DNA from: Enhydrobacter aerosaccus
GTDB taxonomy: Bacteria > Pseudomonadota > Alphaproteobacteria > Reyranellales > Reyranellaceae
Length of the DNA stretch: 64,000 bases
Assembly: GCF_900167455.1 (NCBI RefSeq)
Contig: NZ_FUWJ01000018.1
Location: forward strand, 1-64,000
Direction of reading: 5' to 3'
Position 1 is the first letter of the stretch. The number at the start of each line of letters is the position of its first letter. The notes below the pieces were generated by a model. That model made no database searches. It was not told where the DNA came from and saw nothing but the letters and a program-made list of their open reading frames with translations. The position numbers and the translations under genes were made by a program. Below are positions 16,766 through 26,308 of this stretch, one piece after another.

Positions 16766-17779
16766 ATGAAGACCTATATCATCCCCACCCCCAAAGGCAT
16801 CGACTCGCTCACCCTGGTCGAGCGGTCGGATCCGACGCCTGGCCCGTATCAGGTCCTGGTGCGTGTGCGCGCTACGTCGCTCAACTATCGCGACCTGCTC
16901 ACCATCGAGGCGCAGTACGCCCGGGCAGCGCCCAAGCCCGATCTCATTCCGCTTTCGGATGGGGCTGGCGAGGTCGTCGCCGTCGGGCCGGGCGTCACCA
17001 AGTTCAAGGTCGGAGACCGGGTCGCAGGGTGTTTCATGCAGCGCTGGATCGGCGGCGCCATCAGCGATCGGGCGATGGCCTCGGCCATGGGCGGCGCCAT
17101 TGACGGCATGCTGACCGAACTGGCGGTCCTGGAGGAGGACGGTGCCGTTCGTCTGCCGCCGCATCTCAGCTTCGCGGAGGGCGCGACACTGCCGTGCGCT
17201 GCCGTCACCGCCTGGAATGCGCTGGTCGAGATCGGCGGCATCAAGGCCGGCGACACGGTCCTGATCCAGGGCTCCGGCGGCGTTTCGATCTTCGCGCTGC
17301 AATTCGCCAAGATGTCGGGCGCGCGCGTGATCGCGACCTCTAGTTCGCCCGCCAAGGCCGAGCGCCTGAAGGCCATGGGCGCCGAAGCGGTCATCGATTA
17401 TCGCGCCACACCCGACTGGGACCGCGAGGCCATGACCCTCACCGGCGGCCGCGGCGCCGACATCATCGTCGAGGTCGGCGGGGCCGGCACCCTGCCGCGC
17501 TCCTTCATGGCGGCCCGGCTAGGCGGGACGATCTCCGTGATCGGCCTGCTCTCGGGCATGGCCACGCTCGATCCCATGCCGATCCTGCGGCGTAATCTCC
17601 GGGTGCAAGGCCTCTATGTCGGCAGTACTCAGATGTTCGAAGCGATGAATCGCGCCATCGAGGCGGGCGGTCTGAAACCGGTGATCGACAAGGTCTTTCC
17701 CTTTGCCGAAGCAAGGGAGGCCTATCGGCACCTCAAGGGCCAGACCCATTTCGGCAAGATCGTCATCGCGCACGATTGA
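16766..17779 (+). CDS. zinc-type alcohol dehydrogenase / quinone oxidoreductase family protein
   Basis: This medium-chain dehydrogenase/reductase has 337 residues. The N-terminal GroES-like part contains SLNYRDLLTIEAQYA and DGAGEVVAVGPGVTKFKVGDRV. The nucleotide-binding motif is GDTVLIQGSGGVSIFALQFAK. The usual catalytic-zinc Cys/His set is not apparent, so it resembles the zinc-free quinone oxidoreductase branch and probably uses NADPH. The substrate is unknown. It ends 11 bp before the Bug-type binding protein and may share its transcript. Confidence 0.82.
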   Translation: MKTYIIPTPKGIDSLTLVERSDPTPGPYQVLVRVRATSLNYRDLLTIEAQYARAAPKPDLIPLSDGAGEVVAVGPGVTKFKVGDRVAGCFMQRWIGGAISDRAMASAMGGAIDGMLTELAVLEEDGAVRLPPHLSFAEGATLPCAAVTAWNALVEIGGIKAGDTVLIQGSGGVSIFALQFAKMSGARVIATSSSPAKAERLKAMGAEAVIDYRATPDWDREAMTLTGGRGADIIVEVGGAGTLPRSFMAARLGGTISVIGLLSGMATLDPMPILRRNLRVQGLYVGSTQMFEAMNRAIEAGGLKPVIDKVFPFAEAREAYRHLKGQTHFGKIVIAHD

Positions 17780-17790
17780 GGAATGGGGAA

Positions 17791-18768
17791 ATGTTGTTGA
17801 AGCGTCGTCTTTTCGCATCCGGACTCGCCGCCCTGCCGTTCGCGCGGTCGGCCCTCGCCGAGGGCTGGGCGCCGTCTCAGCCGATCAAGATGGTGGTGGC
17901 CTATCCGGCCGGCGGTCCGACCGACGCAATCGCTCGCATCGTCGCCGCCGACATGACCGGCCCGATCGGCCAGCAGGTGGTGGTCGAGAACATCTCGGGC
18001 GCCTCGGGAGCGATCGGCACACGCCAGGTCGCGCGCGCCAAGCCGGACGGGCTGACCATCACCTTCGGCAACAACCAGACGCACGGCAACAACATGTTCA
18101 TGCTGAAGGAGCCGGGCTACGACGCCGTCAAGGACTTCGAGCCGCTGGCGGGCGCCGGCGCCTTCGAGCATGTGTTCGTCGTACGCAACGGACTGCCGGT
18201 CCATTCCATGCAGGACCTGATCAAGCTTGCGAAGGAAAAGCCGGGCACGTTGAACTTCGGCTCGACCGGCATCGGTTCAGGCTCGCACCTGTCGACCGAG
18301 CTGTTCATGGCCCGGACCGGGATCAAGATGACCCATGTGCCCTATCGCGGCGCACCGCCGCTGGTGCAGGACATCGTCGGCGAGCGCATCGACGTGTCGA
18401 ACTCGACGCTGCCGAGCGTGCTGGCGCAGATCAAGGCCGGAAGCATGCGTGCCATCGGCATCTGCAGCCCCAAGCGCAATCCGAAGCTGCCCGACGTCGC
18501 GACGCTCGAGGAGCAGGGCATCACCGGCGCGAACGCGTCTTCCTGGGCCGCCTTCTTTGCGCCGGCGGGCGTACCGCAGCCCATCCTCGACCGCCTGTCG
18601 CAGGAAATCCTGGCCAGTCTGAAACGGCCGGCGGTGGTCGAAAAGATCGACGCGCTGGGCTTCACCATCGAACTGCGCGATCCGACGGCCTTCAAGCCCT
18701 ACCTCGCCCAGGAAATCGCGACCTGGGTGAAAATCGCAAAGGATGCAGACGTCCAGCCCGAAGGGTAA
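17791..18768 (+). CDS. Bug family tripartite tricarboxylate transporter substrate-binding protein
   Basis: This is a periplasmic binding protein of about 325 residues. The signal peptide begins MLLKRRLFASGLAALPFARSA; the paired Arg followed by xF makes Tat export possible. The mature part has the Bug hallmark IKMVVAYPAGGPTDAIAR, and later LNFGSTGIGSGSHL and HVPYRGAPPLVQDIVGERID. Bug proteins bind carboxylates or related small molecules. No TctA/TctB membrane genes are next to it, so it is an orphan receptor. ATG 17791 is preferred over TTG 17776 because GAGGA lies eight bases upstream. Confidence 0.86.
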   Translation: MLLKRRLFASGLAALPFARSALAEGWAPSQPIKMVVAYPAGGPTDAIARIVAADMTGPIGQQVVVENISGASGAIGTRQVARAKPDGLTITFGNNQTHGNNMFMLKEPGYDAVKDFEPLAGAGAFEHVFVVRNGLPVHSMQDLIKLAKEKPGTLNFGSTGIGSGSHLSTELFMARTGIKMTHVPYRGAPPLVQDIVGERIDVSNSTLPSVLAQIKAGSMRAIGICSPKRNPKLPDVATLEEQGITGANASSWAAFFAPAGVPQPILDRLSQEILASLKRPAVVEKIDALGFTIELRDPTAFKPYLAQEIATWVKIAKDADVQPEG

Positions 18769-18778
18769 GACTGAGCGC

Positions 18779-20818
18779 ATGAAAAATCTCTGGTCGGACA
18801 GCGACGCGCAGGCCGCGATCGCCCATCACGCTGCCAAGGGCATCGGCGAGGATCTCGCCCTGCGCGTCTACACCACCCGTCTGCTGGGCGGCGAGCCGCG
18901 GCTGGTGCTGCATGGCGGTGGCAACACCTCGGTGAAGACCAAGGTCCCAGATATCACCGGCGCGCCGGTCGAGGTGCTGTGCGTCAAGGGCAGCGGCTGG
19001 GACATGGGCACCATCGAGGCGCCTGGCCTGCCGGCGGTGCGGCTCGCACCGCTCAAGGAACTGCACGGGCTGCAGGCGCTTTCCGACGAGGACATGGTCA
19101 ATGTCCAGCGCAGCAACCTGCTCGACAGCAAGGCGCCGAACCCGTCGGTCGAGACGCTGCTGCATGCGTTCCTGCCGCACAAGTTCATCGACCACACGCA
19201 TTCCAACGCGGTGCTGGCGCTGACCGACCAGCCGGACGGCGAGGAACTGGCCCGCGACGTCTATGGCAAGCGCGCCGCGCTGGTGCCGTATGTCATGCCG
19301 GGCTTCGCGCTGGCCAAGAAGACCAGCGAGATCGCCAAGGCGCATCCCGATGTCGAAGGGTTGATCCTGCTGAAGCACGGCATCTTCTCGATGGGCGCCA
19401 CGGCCGAAGAAGCCTACGGGCGCATGATCGAGCTCGTGACGCTGGCCGAACAGCGGCTGGCCAAGGCAACGCGCAAGATCTTCCCGGGCGCTGCCCTGCC
19501 CGCAACACCGGCACGCGCGGCCGACGTCGCTCCGATCCTGCGCGGGCTGCTGTCGATTCCCGCCAGGAGCGGCGGACGCGAGGCGGCGCAGCGCTTCGTG
19601 TTCGAGTTCCGCACCTCGCCGGAGATCCTGGCCTATGTGAACGGCAAGGAAGTCGCGCGCTACAGCCAGCAGGGTCCGGTGACGCCCGATCATGCGATCC
19701 GCACCAAGCCGACGCCGCTCGTCGTGCCCGCCCCCGAGGCTGGCAAGCTCGACGTCTTCAAGGCGGCCGCCAAGGAAGCCTTCGACAAGTACGCCGCCGA
19801 CTATCATGCCTACTTCCTTCGCCACAACGGCACTCAGGTCGTGGCGAGGAAGGAACTCGATCCGGTGCCGCGCGTGGTGCTGGTGCCGGGCGTCGGCCTG
19901 TTCGGCCTGGGCAATAGCGCGAAGGATGCCAAGATCGCCGCCGACCTGGCCGAAACGACGGTCGCGGTGATCGCCGATGCCGAGCGGCTCGGCACCTTCA
20001 ACTCGATCCCCTGGCCCGACATCTTCGACATCGAGTACTGGTCGCTGGAACAGGCCAAGCTCGGGGCGGCGGCGGAGAAGCCGCTGGCACGGCGCATCGC
20101 CGTCGTCACCGGCGGCGCCTCCGGGATCGGCGCGGCGACGGCCCAGGCGCTGGCGCGCGACGGCGCCGAGGTAGCCGTGCTCGATCGCGACGTCTCGAAG
20201 GTGAAGGGCTTCCTCGCCATCGCCTGCGATGTCACCAATGCCGATCAGGTGCGCGCCGCCTTCGACCGGATCGCGGCGACCTATGGCGGCGTCGACGTCG
20301 TGGTCTCCAATGCCGGCGCGGCCTGGCAGGGCAAGATCGGCACCGTCGAGGAGAAGGTCCTGCGCGACAGCTTCGAGCTCAATTTCTGGGCCCATCAGGC
20401 CGTAGCGCAGAATGCGGTGCGCATCATGCGCGCGCAGGGACTGGGCGGCTGCCTGCTGTTCAACACCTCCAAGCAGGCCGTCAATCCGGGGCCCGATTTC
20501 GGGCCGTATGGCTTGCCGAAAGCCGCGACGCTGTTCCTCAGTCGGCAATATGCACTCGACCACGGCGCCGATGGCATCCGCTCCAACGCCGTCAATGCCG
20601 ACCGCATCCGCTCGGGGCTGCTGACCGACGACATGATCGCCCAGCGCTCCAAGGCGCGCGGCCTGAGCGAGGCGGACTACATGGGCGGCAACCTGCTCGG
20701 CCTCGAGGTCACCGCCGACGACGTTGCGCAGGCCTTCCTGACGCTGGCCAAGGCCTACAAGACGACCGGGGCCGTCGTCACCGTCGACGGCGGCAATATC
20801 GCGGCCGCACTGCGATAG
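18779..20818 (+). CDS. bifunctional class II aldolase / short-chain dehydrogenase
   Basis: This fusion protein has about 679 residues. The N-terminal half is a class II aldolase: LHGGGNTSVK, the metal site FIDHTHSNAV and a distal LLKHGIFSMG. The C-terminal 250 residues are a Rossmann SDR beginning IAVVTGGASGIGAATAQAL, with FNTSKQAV and the catalytic YGLPKAA. Related fusions are annotated as rhamnulose-1-phosphate aldolase/lactaldehyde dehydrogenase, but the true sugar here is unknown. The start at 18779 (MKNLWSD) lies 10 bp after the Bug gene's stop codon, so co-transcription is likely. Confidence 0.87.
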   Translation: MKNLWSDSDAQAAIAHHAAKGIGEDLALRVYTTRLLGGEPRLVLHGGGNTSVKTKVPDITGAPVEVLCVKGSGWDMGTIEAPGLPAVRLAPLKELHGLQALSDEDMVNVQRSNLLDSKAPNPSVETLLHAFLPHKFIDHTHSNAVLALTDQPDGEELARDVYGKRAALVPYVMPGFALAKKTSEIAKAHPDVEGLILLKHGIFSMGATAEEAYGRMIELVTLAEQRLAKATRKIFPGAALPATPARAADVAPILRGLLSIPARSGGREAAQRFVFEFRTSPEILAYVNGKEVARYSQQGPVTPDHAIRTKPTPLVVPAPEAGKLDVFKAAAKEAFDKYAADYHAYFLRHNGTQVVARKELDPVPRVVLVPGVGLFGLGNSAKDAKIAADLAETTVAVIADAERLGTFNSIPWPDIFDIEYWSLEQAKLGAAAEKPLARRIAVVTGGASGIGAATAQALARDGAEVAVLDRDVSKVKGFLAIACDVTNADQVRAAFDRIAATYGGVDVVVSNAGAAWQGKIGTVEEKVLRDSFELNFWAHQAVAQNAVRIMRAQGLGGCLLFNTSKQAVNPGPDFGPYGLPKAATLFLSRQYALDHGADGIRSNAVNADRIRSGLLTDDMIAQRSKARGLSEADYMGGNLLGLEVTADDVAQAFLTLAKAYKTTGAVVTVDGGNIAAALR

Positions 20819-20935
20819 CAGGCGGCAACAGCTCCCAGGCTGTTCTGGACCACGGGCCTCCGGTCCGCCCATGATCCCGGGCGATGATCCCGGGCAGGCC
20901 AGAGGCGACGGCTCGCTCAGCCATGCGGAGGAAAC

Positions 20936-21823
20936 GTGCCCCCAGAGGTACAGCCGCTGACACACCACATCGGCGCGCGGATGACCGGCATCGATGCGCG
21001 CCGACCGCTTGCTGCTGACGAAGTCGCCGCCGTCGAAGCGGCGATGGACGCCTATGCCGTTGTCGTGCTGCCGGGCCAGGACATCACCGACGAACAGCAA
21101 CTCGCCTTCACCCGTGACTTCGGCCCGCTCGAGGAGGGCGCCAACTCGGGCGCGCGCGATTCGGATCTGCGCCTGCCGGTCGTCTTCGCCGACGTTTCGA
21201 ATCTCGACAAGGATGGCCGCGTCGCCGCGCGCGACAACAAGAAGCGCATGGCCGCGCTCGCCAACCGGCTGTGGCATTCCGATGCCTCGTTCCGGCCGGT
21301 GCCGGCGCGTTACTCGATCCTGAGTGGCCGCGTCGTCGTCAGCGATGGCGGCAACACCGAGTTCGCCGACATGCGCGCGGCCTACGATGCGCTCGACGAC
21401 CGAACCAAGGCCGAGATCGACGATCTGGTCTGCGAGCATTCGCTGATCTATTCGCGCGGCCAGCTTGGCTTCACGGAGTTCCTGCCCGACGAGCGGGTGG
21501 CGATGGCGCCGGTACGGCAGCGGCTGGTGCGCCGGCATCCCGTCACGGGCCGCAAGTCGCTGTTTCTCGCCTCCCATATCGGCACGATCGTCGGCTGGCC
21601 CAGACCGGAAGCAATGGCCTTCATCCGCGACCTGATCGAGCACGCGACGCAGCCGCAGTTCGTCTATGCGCATCGCTGGACGCAGTTCGATCTCGTGATG
21701 TGGGACAACCGCACCACCATGCATCGCGTGCGCCGCTTCGACGACCTTCACGTGGTGCGCGACATGCGCCGCACGACCACGCGCAGCGAAGGACCGACGG
21801 TGGAACAGGAGGCCGCAGCATGA
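20936..21823 (+). CDS. TauD/TfdA family Fe(II)/2-oxoglutarate dioxygenase
   Basis: This non-haem iron dioxygenase has 295 residues. The first iron ligands are in NRLWHSDASFRPVPA and the distal His in WDNRTTMHRVRRF, followed by the Arg-rich stretch RDMRRTTTR that would hold 2-oxoglutarate. The N-terminal VVLPGQDITDEQQLAFTRDFG is typical. TfdA-like members oxidise aryloxyacetates or other acids; the substrate here is unknown. GTG is used as start with GGAGGAAAC just before it. The stop codon overlaps the next gene in an ATGA, implying coupling. Confidence 0.86.
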   Translation: MPPEVQPLTHHIGARMTGIDARRPLAADEVAAVEAAMDAYAVVVLPGQDITDEQQLAFTRDFGPLEEGANSGARDSDLRLPVVFADVSNLDKDGRVAARDNKKRMAALANRLWHSDASFRPVPARYSILSGRVVVSDGGNTEFADMRAAYDALDDRTKAEIDDLVCEHSLIYSRGQLGFTEFLPDERVAMAPVRQRLVRRHPVTGRKSLFLASHIGTIVGWPRPEAMAFIRDLIEHATQPQFVYAHRWTQFDLVMWDNRTTMHRVRRFDDLHVVRDMRRTTTRSEGPTVEQEAAA

Positions 21824-22845
21824 CTCTTCCCAAGCGACGCGTCGGCAGGACCAAGCTCGAAGTCACGACGCTGGGGCTGGGCGGCGCGCCGATGGGCGGC
21901 TTCCGCGCCACCATCTCGAATGCCAAGGCGACGGCGCTGACCAACGCCGCCTACGATGGCGGCGTGCGCTACTTCGATACCTCGCCCTTCTATGGCTACG
22001 GCCGCAGCGAACTGCGCATGGGCGCGGCCCTGCGGGAGAAGCCGCGTGACGCCTTTGTCCTTTCCACCAAGATCGGCCGCGTCATGCATGTGATGCGGCC
22101 GGGCGAGCCGAAACCCGCCGACTTCCGCGAGCATGGCCTGCCCGGCTTCGCGCCGGTGTTCGACTACACCTACGATGGCGTCATGCGCTCGCTCGAACAC
22201 TCGCATCTCCGGCTGGGGCTGGCGAAGATCGACATCGCACTGGTGCACGACGTCGATTTCTGGACCATCCAGGATCGCGACATCCTGGACCAGCGCTTCA
22301 AGACGGTGATGGATTCCGGCTTCAGGGCGCTGGACGAACTGCGCAAGGCCGGGATCATCTCGGCGATCGGCGTCGGCATCAACGAAGCGGACACGAGCCT
22401 GCGCTTCATCCAGGCCGGCGACTTCGACTGCATGCTGCTGGCCGGCCGCTACACCCTGCTCGAGCAGGGCGCGCTCGAGGCGTTCCTGCCCGAATGCGTG
22501 ACGCGCGGCGTGTCGGTGATCCTGGGCGGCCCTTACAATTCCGGTATTCTGGCCAGTGGCGTGACCGAGACGGCGACCCACGACTACGTGCAGGCCCCCG
22601 CCCCGCTGATCGACAAGGCGCGCAAGATCGAGGCGATCTGCGGCCGCCACGGCGTCGAGCTGGGCGCGGCGGCGTTGCAATTCCCGCTGCACCATCCCGC
22701 GCTCTGTTCGGTGATCCCCGGCGCGCTCGGCGTCGACGAGGTGAAGCAGAACGTGGCGCGCCTGTCGGCGACAATACCGGCCGAACTCTGGAGCGAGCTC
22801 AAGCACGAGCGCTTGCTCGATCCCGCCGCGCCGACGCCGAACTGA
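21820..22845 (+). CDS. aldo/keto reductase (D-threo-aldose 1-dehydrogenase-like)
   Basis: This is a 341-residue TIM-barrel oxidoreductase. The AKR signature is YFDTSPFYGYGRSELRMG with the catalytic Tyr, followed by VLSTKIGRVM for the active-site Lys. LAKIDIALVHDVDF supplies the His region and LCSVIPGALGVDEVKQN the nucleotide-binding end. It most resembles the L-fucose or pyridoxal 4-dehydrogenase branch. With the neighbouring aldolase/SDR and dioxygenase, it suggests oxidation of a sugar or sugar-like compound. The ATG overlaps the TauD-like gene's stop codon by four bases. Confidence 0.86.
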   Translation: MTLPKRRVGRTKLEVTTLGLGGAPMGGFRATISNAKATALTNAAYDGGVRYFDTSPFYGYGRSELRMGAALREKPRDAFVLSTKIGRVMHVMRPGEPKPADFREHGLPGFAPVFDYTYDGVMRSLEHSHLRLGLAKIDIALVHDVDFWTIQDRDILDQRFKTVMDSGFRALDELRKAGIISAIGVGINEADTSLRFIQAGDFDCMLLAGRYTLLEQGALEAFLPECVTRGVSVILGGPYNSGILASGVTETATHDYVQAPAPLIDKARKIEAICGRHGVELGAAALQFPLHHPALCSVIPGALGVDEVKQNVARLSATIPAELWSELKHERLLDPAAPTPN

Positions 22846-22868
22846 ACTACGAGGAGCGAGATCCATTC

Positions 22869-23666
22869 ATGAGGCTGGCGACGCTTCTGGCCGCGATCCT
22901 GCTGCTGTCGATCGGTCCCGCGGCACGGGCCGCCGATCCCGCCGTGCTGAAGGAGCTCGCCCCGACCGGCAAGCTACGCGTCGGCGTCGCCTATGGGCCC
23001 GTCCCCACGCCGGTATTCGTGGTCAAGCAAGCCGACGGCACCGTGCGCGGCGTGACCTACGATCTCGGCGTCGCACTGGCACGGTCGCTCGGCGTGCCGG
23101 TCGAAGTGGTCGCCAAACCCAATACCGGCGACCTGACTGAGGCCTGCGCCAATGGCAGCATCGATATCGGCTTCATGCCGGCCGACGAGGAGCGCCGCAA
23201 GCGCGTCGATTTCAGCCCGCCCTATTTCACGATCGAAAGCACCTACCTCGTGACGGCTGCGTCGGGCATCCGGACCATGACGGAAGTCGACCGTCCCGAT
23301 GTGACGGTCGTCGGCATCACTGGCACGGCAACGGTCCGAGCCGCCGGCCGCAGCCTCAAGGCGGCAAAGATCGTCACCGTGCCATCGGTGGACGAGGCGA
23401 TGGCGATGATGAAGGCGGGAACCGTGCAGGCCTTTGCCCTCACCCACGATTCGCTGCCGCCGTTGCAGAAGACGCTATCCGGATCTCGCATTCTCGAGGG
23501 CGCCTATCTGACGGTCGGCGTTGCCATTGGTGTCCAGAAGAACAAGCCGGCGGCACTCGCCTATGTCAGCAACTTCGTCGAACGGGCCAAGCGCGACGGC
23601 CTGTTGCGCCGCGCATTCGATGCAGCCGGCCTTCAGGACCTGCCGATCGCACCGCCTGCCCGTTAG
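22869..23666 (+). CDS. ABC-type amino-acid-like substrate-binding protein
   Basis: This is a secreted 265-residue member of solute-binding family 3. The signal peptide MRLATLLAAILLLSIGPAARA ends before ADP. The mature domain starts GKLRVGVAYGPVPTP and has VTYDLGVALARSLGVPVEVV, ERRKRVDFSPPYF and GSIDIGFMPADEE. No permease or ATPase gene is adjacent, so it may serve a remote transporter or act as a stray receptor. It lies 23 bp after the aldo/keto reductase and is convergent with the cytochrome gene. Confidence 0.84.
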   Translation: MRLATLLAAILLLSIGPAARAADPAVLKELAPTGKLRVGVAYGPVPTPVFVVKQADGTVRGVTYDLGVALARSLGVPVEVVAKPNTGDLTEACANGSIDIGFMPADEERRKRVDFSPPYFTIESTYLVTAASGIRTMTEVDRPDVTVVGITGTATVRAAGRSLKAAKIVTVPSVDEAMAMMKAGTVQAFALTHDSLPPLQKTLSGSRILEGAYLTVGVAIGVQKNKPAALAYVSNFVERAKRDGLLRRAFDAAGLQDLPIAPPAR

Positions 23667-23669
23667 CCC

Positions 23670-24050
23670 TCACGGATGCAAAGTCTTCAGGTAGGCGATG
23701 ACATTGCTGCGATCCCGCTCGTTTGTCAGGGTCATGAACATCTTCGTGCCATGCACCAGACCGTCGGGACTAAGCAGGAACCTGTCCAGCGTGGCCGAGT
23801 CCCAGGTAATGCCTGCGCTCTTCAGGGACGGCGAATAGTCGTAGCCCTCGACGGTGCCGCTCTTGCGTCCAAAGACATCGGACAGTGACGGTCCGATGCC
23901 GTTCTTGCCGGGTTCGGCCGAATGGCAGGCCGCGCAACGCCCGAAGACCCGCTGACCAGCCGCCGCATTGCCCTCGGCGGCAGATGCGTTCGTTGCCAGC
24001 AGACTGGCGACGAGGGCAGCCAGCAGGGTAGTCAAGATCCTGCCGGTCAT
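23670..24050 (-). CDS. class I c-type cytochrome
   Basis: This small periplasmic cytochrome of 126 residues resembles cytochrome c-552/c2. A Sec signal (MTGRILTTLLAALVASLLATNASA) precedes the haem site CAACH at residues 39-43. The axial Met is probably M104 in GTKMFM, and it ends RSNVIAYLKTLHP. Its ATG overlaps the stop codon of the molybdopterin subunit (ATGA). It is therefore the likely electron acceptor of that periplasmic dehydrogenase, passing electrons to the respiratory chain. Confidence 0.92.
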   Translation of the reverse strand: MTGRILTTLLAALVASLLATNASAAEGNAAAGQRVFGRCAACHSAEPGKNGIGPSLSDVFGRKSGTVEGYDYSPSLKSAGITWDSATLDRFLLSPDGLVHGTKMFMTLTNERDRSNVIAYLKTLHP

Positions 24051-26308
24051 CCGCTCGCCCTCAGCGATGCCGGATCGACCGGCAGTGCCCGAATGCGCTT
24101 TCCCGTCGCCGCAAAGATCGCGTTGCAGATCGCTGCCGATACCGGTGGAACCCCCGGTTCCCCGACGCCGCCCGGTGGCGCTTCGCTCGGCACCAGGTGA
24201 ACGTGCACCTCGGGAGCGGCATCGATGCGCGCCACGGTGTAATCGGTGAAGTTGCTCTGTTCGGAGCGCCCATTGCGGAACGTGATGGCGCTGTAGAGCG
24301 TGTTGCCGAGGCCCATCACCGCAGCGCCCTCGAACTGGGCGCGGGCCCGCTCTGGATGCACACAGAGACCGCAATCGACCGCCATGTCGACGCGCGGCAC
24401 GGAGACCTGCCCGTCGGCGCCGACCGCGACCTCGGCGATCACGGCGACATAGGTGAGGAAGCTACGGTGGACGGCGACGCCGCGCCCATGCCGAGGCGGC
24501 AACGGCTTGCCCCAACCAGACTGGTGGCCGACCAGCTCGAGGACGCCGCGCAGCCGCTTCGTGTCGATGGGATACAGCTCTGTCGACGCGCCGTAGTTGG
24601 GATAGTCGACGCCCGAAGCCTTGAGATCGATCACCCTGTCCGGCCCGATCAGTTCATGCAGGTACTCGAGAGGATCGCGGCGGGCAGCGTGGGCGAGTTC
24701 GTCGGCGAAGGAACCAACCGCGAAGGCGTGCGGGATATTGTAGACCGAGCGATACCAGCCGATGCGCACATGCGCCGCTGCCGGACCATTCTCACAGCGG
24801 ATGTTGGGGATGGCGTAGGGCATGTCGGTCACGCCCTGCTGCAGTTCCCCGGCACTGCCGAAGGTGACGCCGGTCTGGAATGTCGACTGGATCGAGGGAA
24901 ACACCGTGCGATGCAGCCAGGCGACCGGATGTCCTCTGTCGTCCAGAGCTGCCTCGAGGCGCTGGGCGCACACGGCATGGTAATAGCTGTGCTGCAGTTC
25001 GTCCTCGCGCGTCCAGGTGACCTTGACCGGCGCACCGGTGCGTTGCGCGAGGATCGCGGCCTCCGCCACATAGTCCGGCTTGGACTTGCGGCCGAAGCCG
25101 CCGCCCAGCAGCGTGACATTGATCGTCACCGCCTGCTCATCGAGCTTCAGGACCTGTGCCACCGTGGTCCGAGCCGCCTGCGGATTCTGGGTCGCGGTCC
25201 AGACCTCGCACTTCCCATCGGCAACCCGGGCAACGGCTGCCAGCGGTTCCATGGGGGCATGCGCCAGATGCGGCACGTAGTATTCAGCCTCGATGCGATG
25301 GCTGCTGGCGGCCAGGGCGGCGGGCGCGTCGCCTTCGCTGCGGACCGCGTGCCCCGGCGACCGAGCCGTGTCCCGCAGGGCATTCCGATAGCTGGCGGAG
25401 TCGTAGGACGCGTTTGGACCGAAGTCCCACTCGACCTTCAAGCGCTGACGCCCCTGCTGTGCGGCCCAGCTGTTGCGCGCGATGACGGCAATGCCGCCCA
25501 GCGGCAGGAAGCCGGAGGAAATCGGCGAAGGTGCGATCTGCAATACCTGCTCCACGCCCGGCACCGACATCGCCGCCCCGGCGTCGAACGACAGTGCCCG
25601 ACCGCCGTAGACGGGACAGCGTTCGATCGACGCATGTTTCATGCCCGGCACGACAGTATCGATCCCGTACTGCGCCTTGCCCATCAGGATGTCGTGCAGG
25701 TCGACAATCGGAACGCCCGTGCCGATGTAGCGTCGCTCCTGCGGCTGCTTGAGCCGCAAGGCCGATTCCGGCGGAACCGGCAGCTTGGCGGCGGTATCGA
25801 CAAGGGCGCCAAAATCGACACGCCGGCCGCTTGGGATGTGCACGACCTGATGATTTTCGGCTTTGCATTCATTGGCCGCCACGCCCCATTCCGTGGCCGC
25901 CGCGCTTTCGAGCATCTGCCGTGCCGTGGCGCCGGCCAGACGCATGGGCTGATAGAACTGTCGTGTACTGCGCGAGCCATCGGTGTTCTGGTCGCCATAT
26001 TTGGCATCACCCGGCGCTTGTACGACCGAAACACGTTGCCAGTCGGCCTCGAGTTCGTCGGCCAGGACCATCGGCAAGGCCGTGCGGATGCCGGTGCCCA
26101 TCTCCGACCGGTGAGCGACGATCGTTACGTGCCCGGAGCGCTCGATCGAGACATAGAGATTGGGCTTCAGGTCAGCCGGCCCCGGCGGCGCGGCATAGGC
26201 TTCGGGGAACAGGCGGCGTCCGCGAATCGTGACCCCCAACATCAGGCCCGACAGACCGACGGAACCGACCAGCAACGACCGGCGGCCAAGCTTGGTGACA
26301 TTACTCAT
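24047..26308 (-). CDS. xanthine dehydrogenase family protein, molybdopterin-binding subunit (isoquinoline 1-oxidoreductase beta-like)
   Basis: This is the 753-residue catalytic subunit of a periplasmic molybdenum hydroxylase. A twin-arginine signal (KLGRRSLLVGSVGLSGLMLG) begins it. Molybdopterin-binding segments include EMGTGIRTALPMVLADEL, LLGGGFGRKSKPDYVAEA, and the end GGVGEPGVPPVSAAICNAI with the likely catalytic Glu. Two tandem Ald_Xan_dh_C2 regions are present, as in IorB. Substrates of the family are N-heterocycles and aldehydes; the one here is unknown. Start and stop codons overlap those of the [2Fe-2S] and cytochrome genes, giving a tight three-subunit operon. Confidence 0.9.
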   Translation of the reverse strand: MSNVTKLGRRSLLVGSVGLSGLMLGVTIRGRRLFPEAYAAPPGPADLKPNLYVSIERSGHVTIVAHRSEMGTGIRTALPMVLADELEADWQRVSVVQAPGDAKYGDQNTDGSRSTRQFYQPMRLAGATARQMLESAAATEWGVAANECKAENHQVVHIPSGRRVDFGALVDTAAKLPVPPESALRLKQPQERRYIGTGVPIVDLHDILMGKAQYGIDTVVPGMKHASIERCPVYGGRALSFDAGAAMSVPGVEQVLQIAPSPISSGFLPLGGIAVIARNSWAAQQGRQRLKVEWDFGPNASYDSASYRNALRDTARSPGHAVRSEGDAPAALAASSHRIEAEYYVPHLAHAPMEPLAAVARVADGKCEVWTATQNPQAARTTVAQVLKLDEQAVTINVTLLGGGFGRKSKPDYVAEAAILAQRTGAPVKVTWTREDELQHSYYHAVCAQRLEAALDDRGHPVAWLHRTVFPSIQSTFQTGVTFGSAGELQQGVTDMPYAIPNIRCENGPAAAHVRIGWYRSVYNIPHAFAVGSFADELAHAARRDPLEYLHELIGPDRVIDLKASGVDYPNYGASTELYPIDTKRLRGVLELVGHQSGWGKPLPPRHGRGVAVHRSFLTYVAVIAEVAVGADGQVSVPRVDMAVDCGLCVHPERARAQFEGAAVMGLGNTLYSAITFRNGRSEQSNFTDYTVARIDAAPEVHVHLVPSEAPPGGVGEPGVPPVSAAICNAIFAATGKRIRALPVDPASLRASG

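Noticed and set aside
20869..20896. Short tandem repeat ATGATCCCGGGC, two copies
   Set aside because: Only two units in a small gap; too short to assign any role or to separate from chance.
18692..21751. A 1019-codon minus-strand open frame
   Set aside because: It lies antisense to the aldolase/SDR and TauD genes, with shadow composition and no ribosome site.
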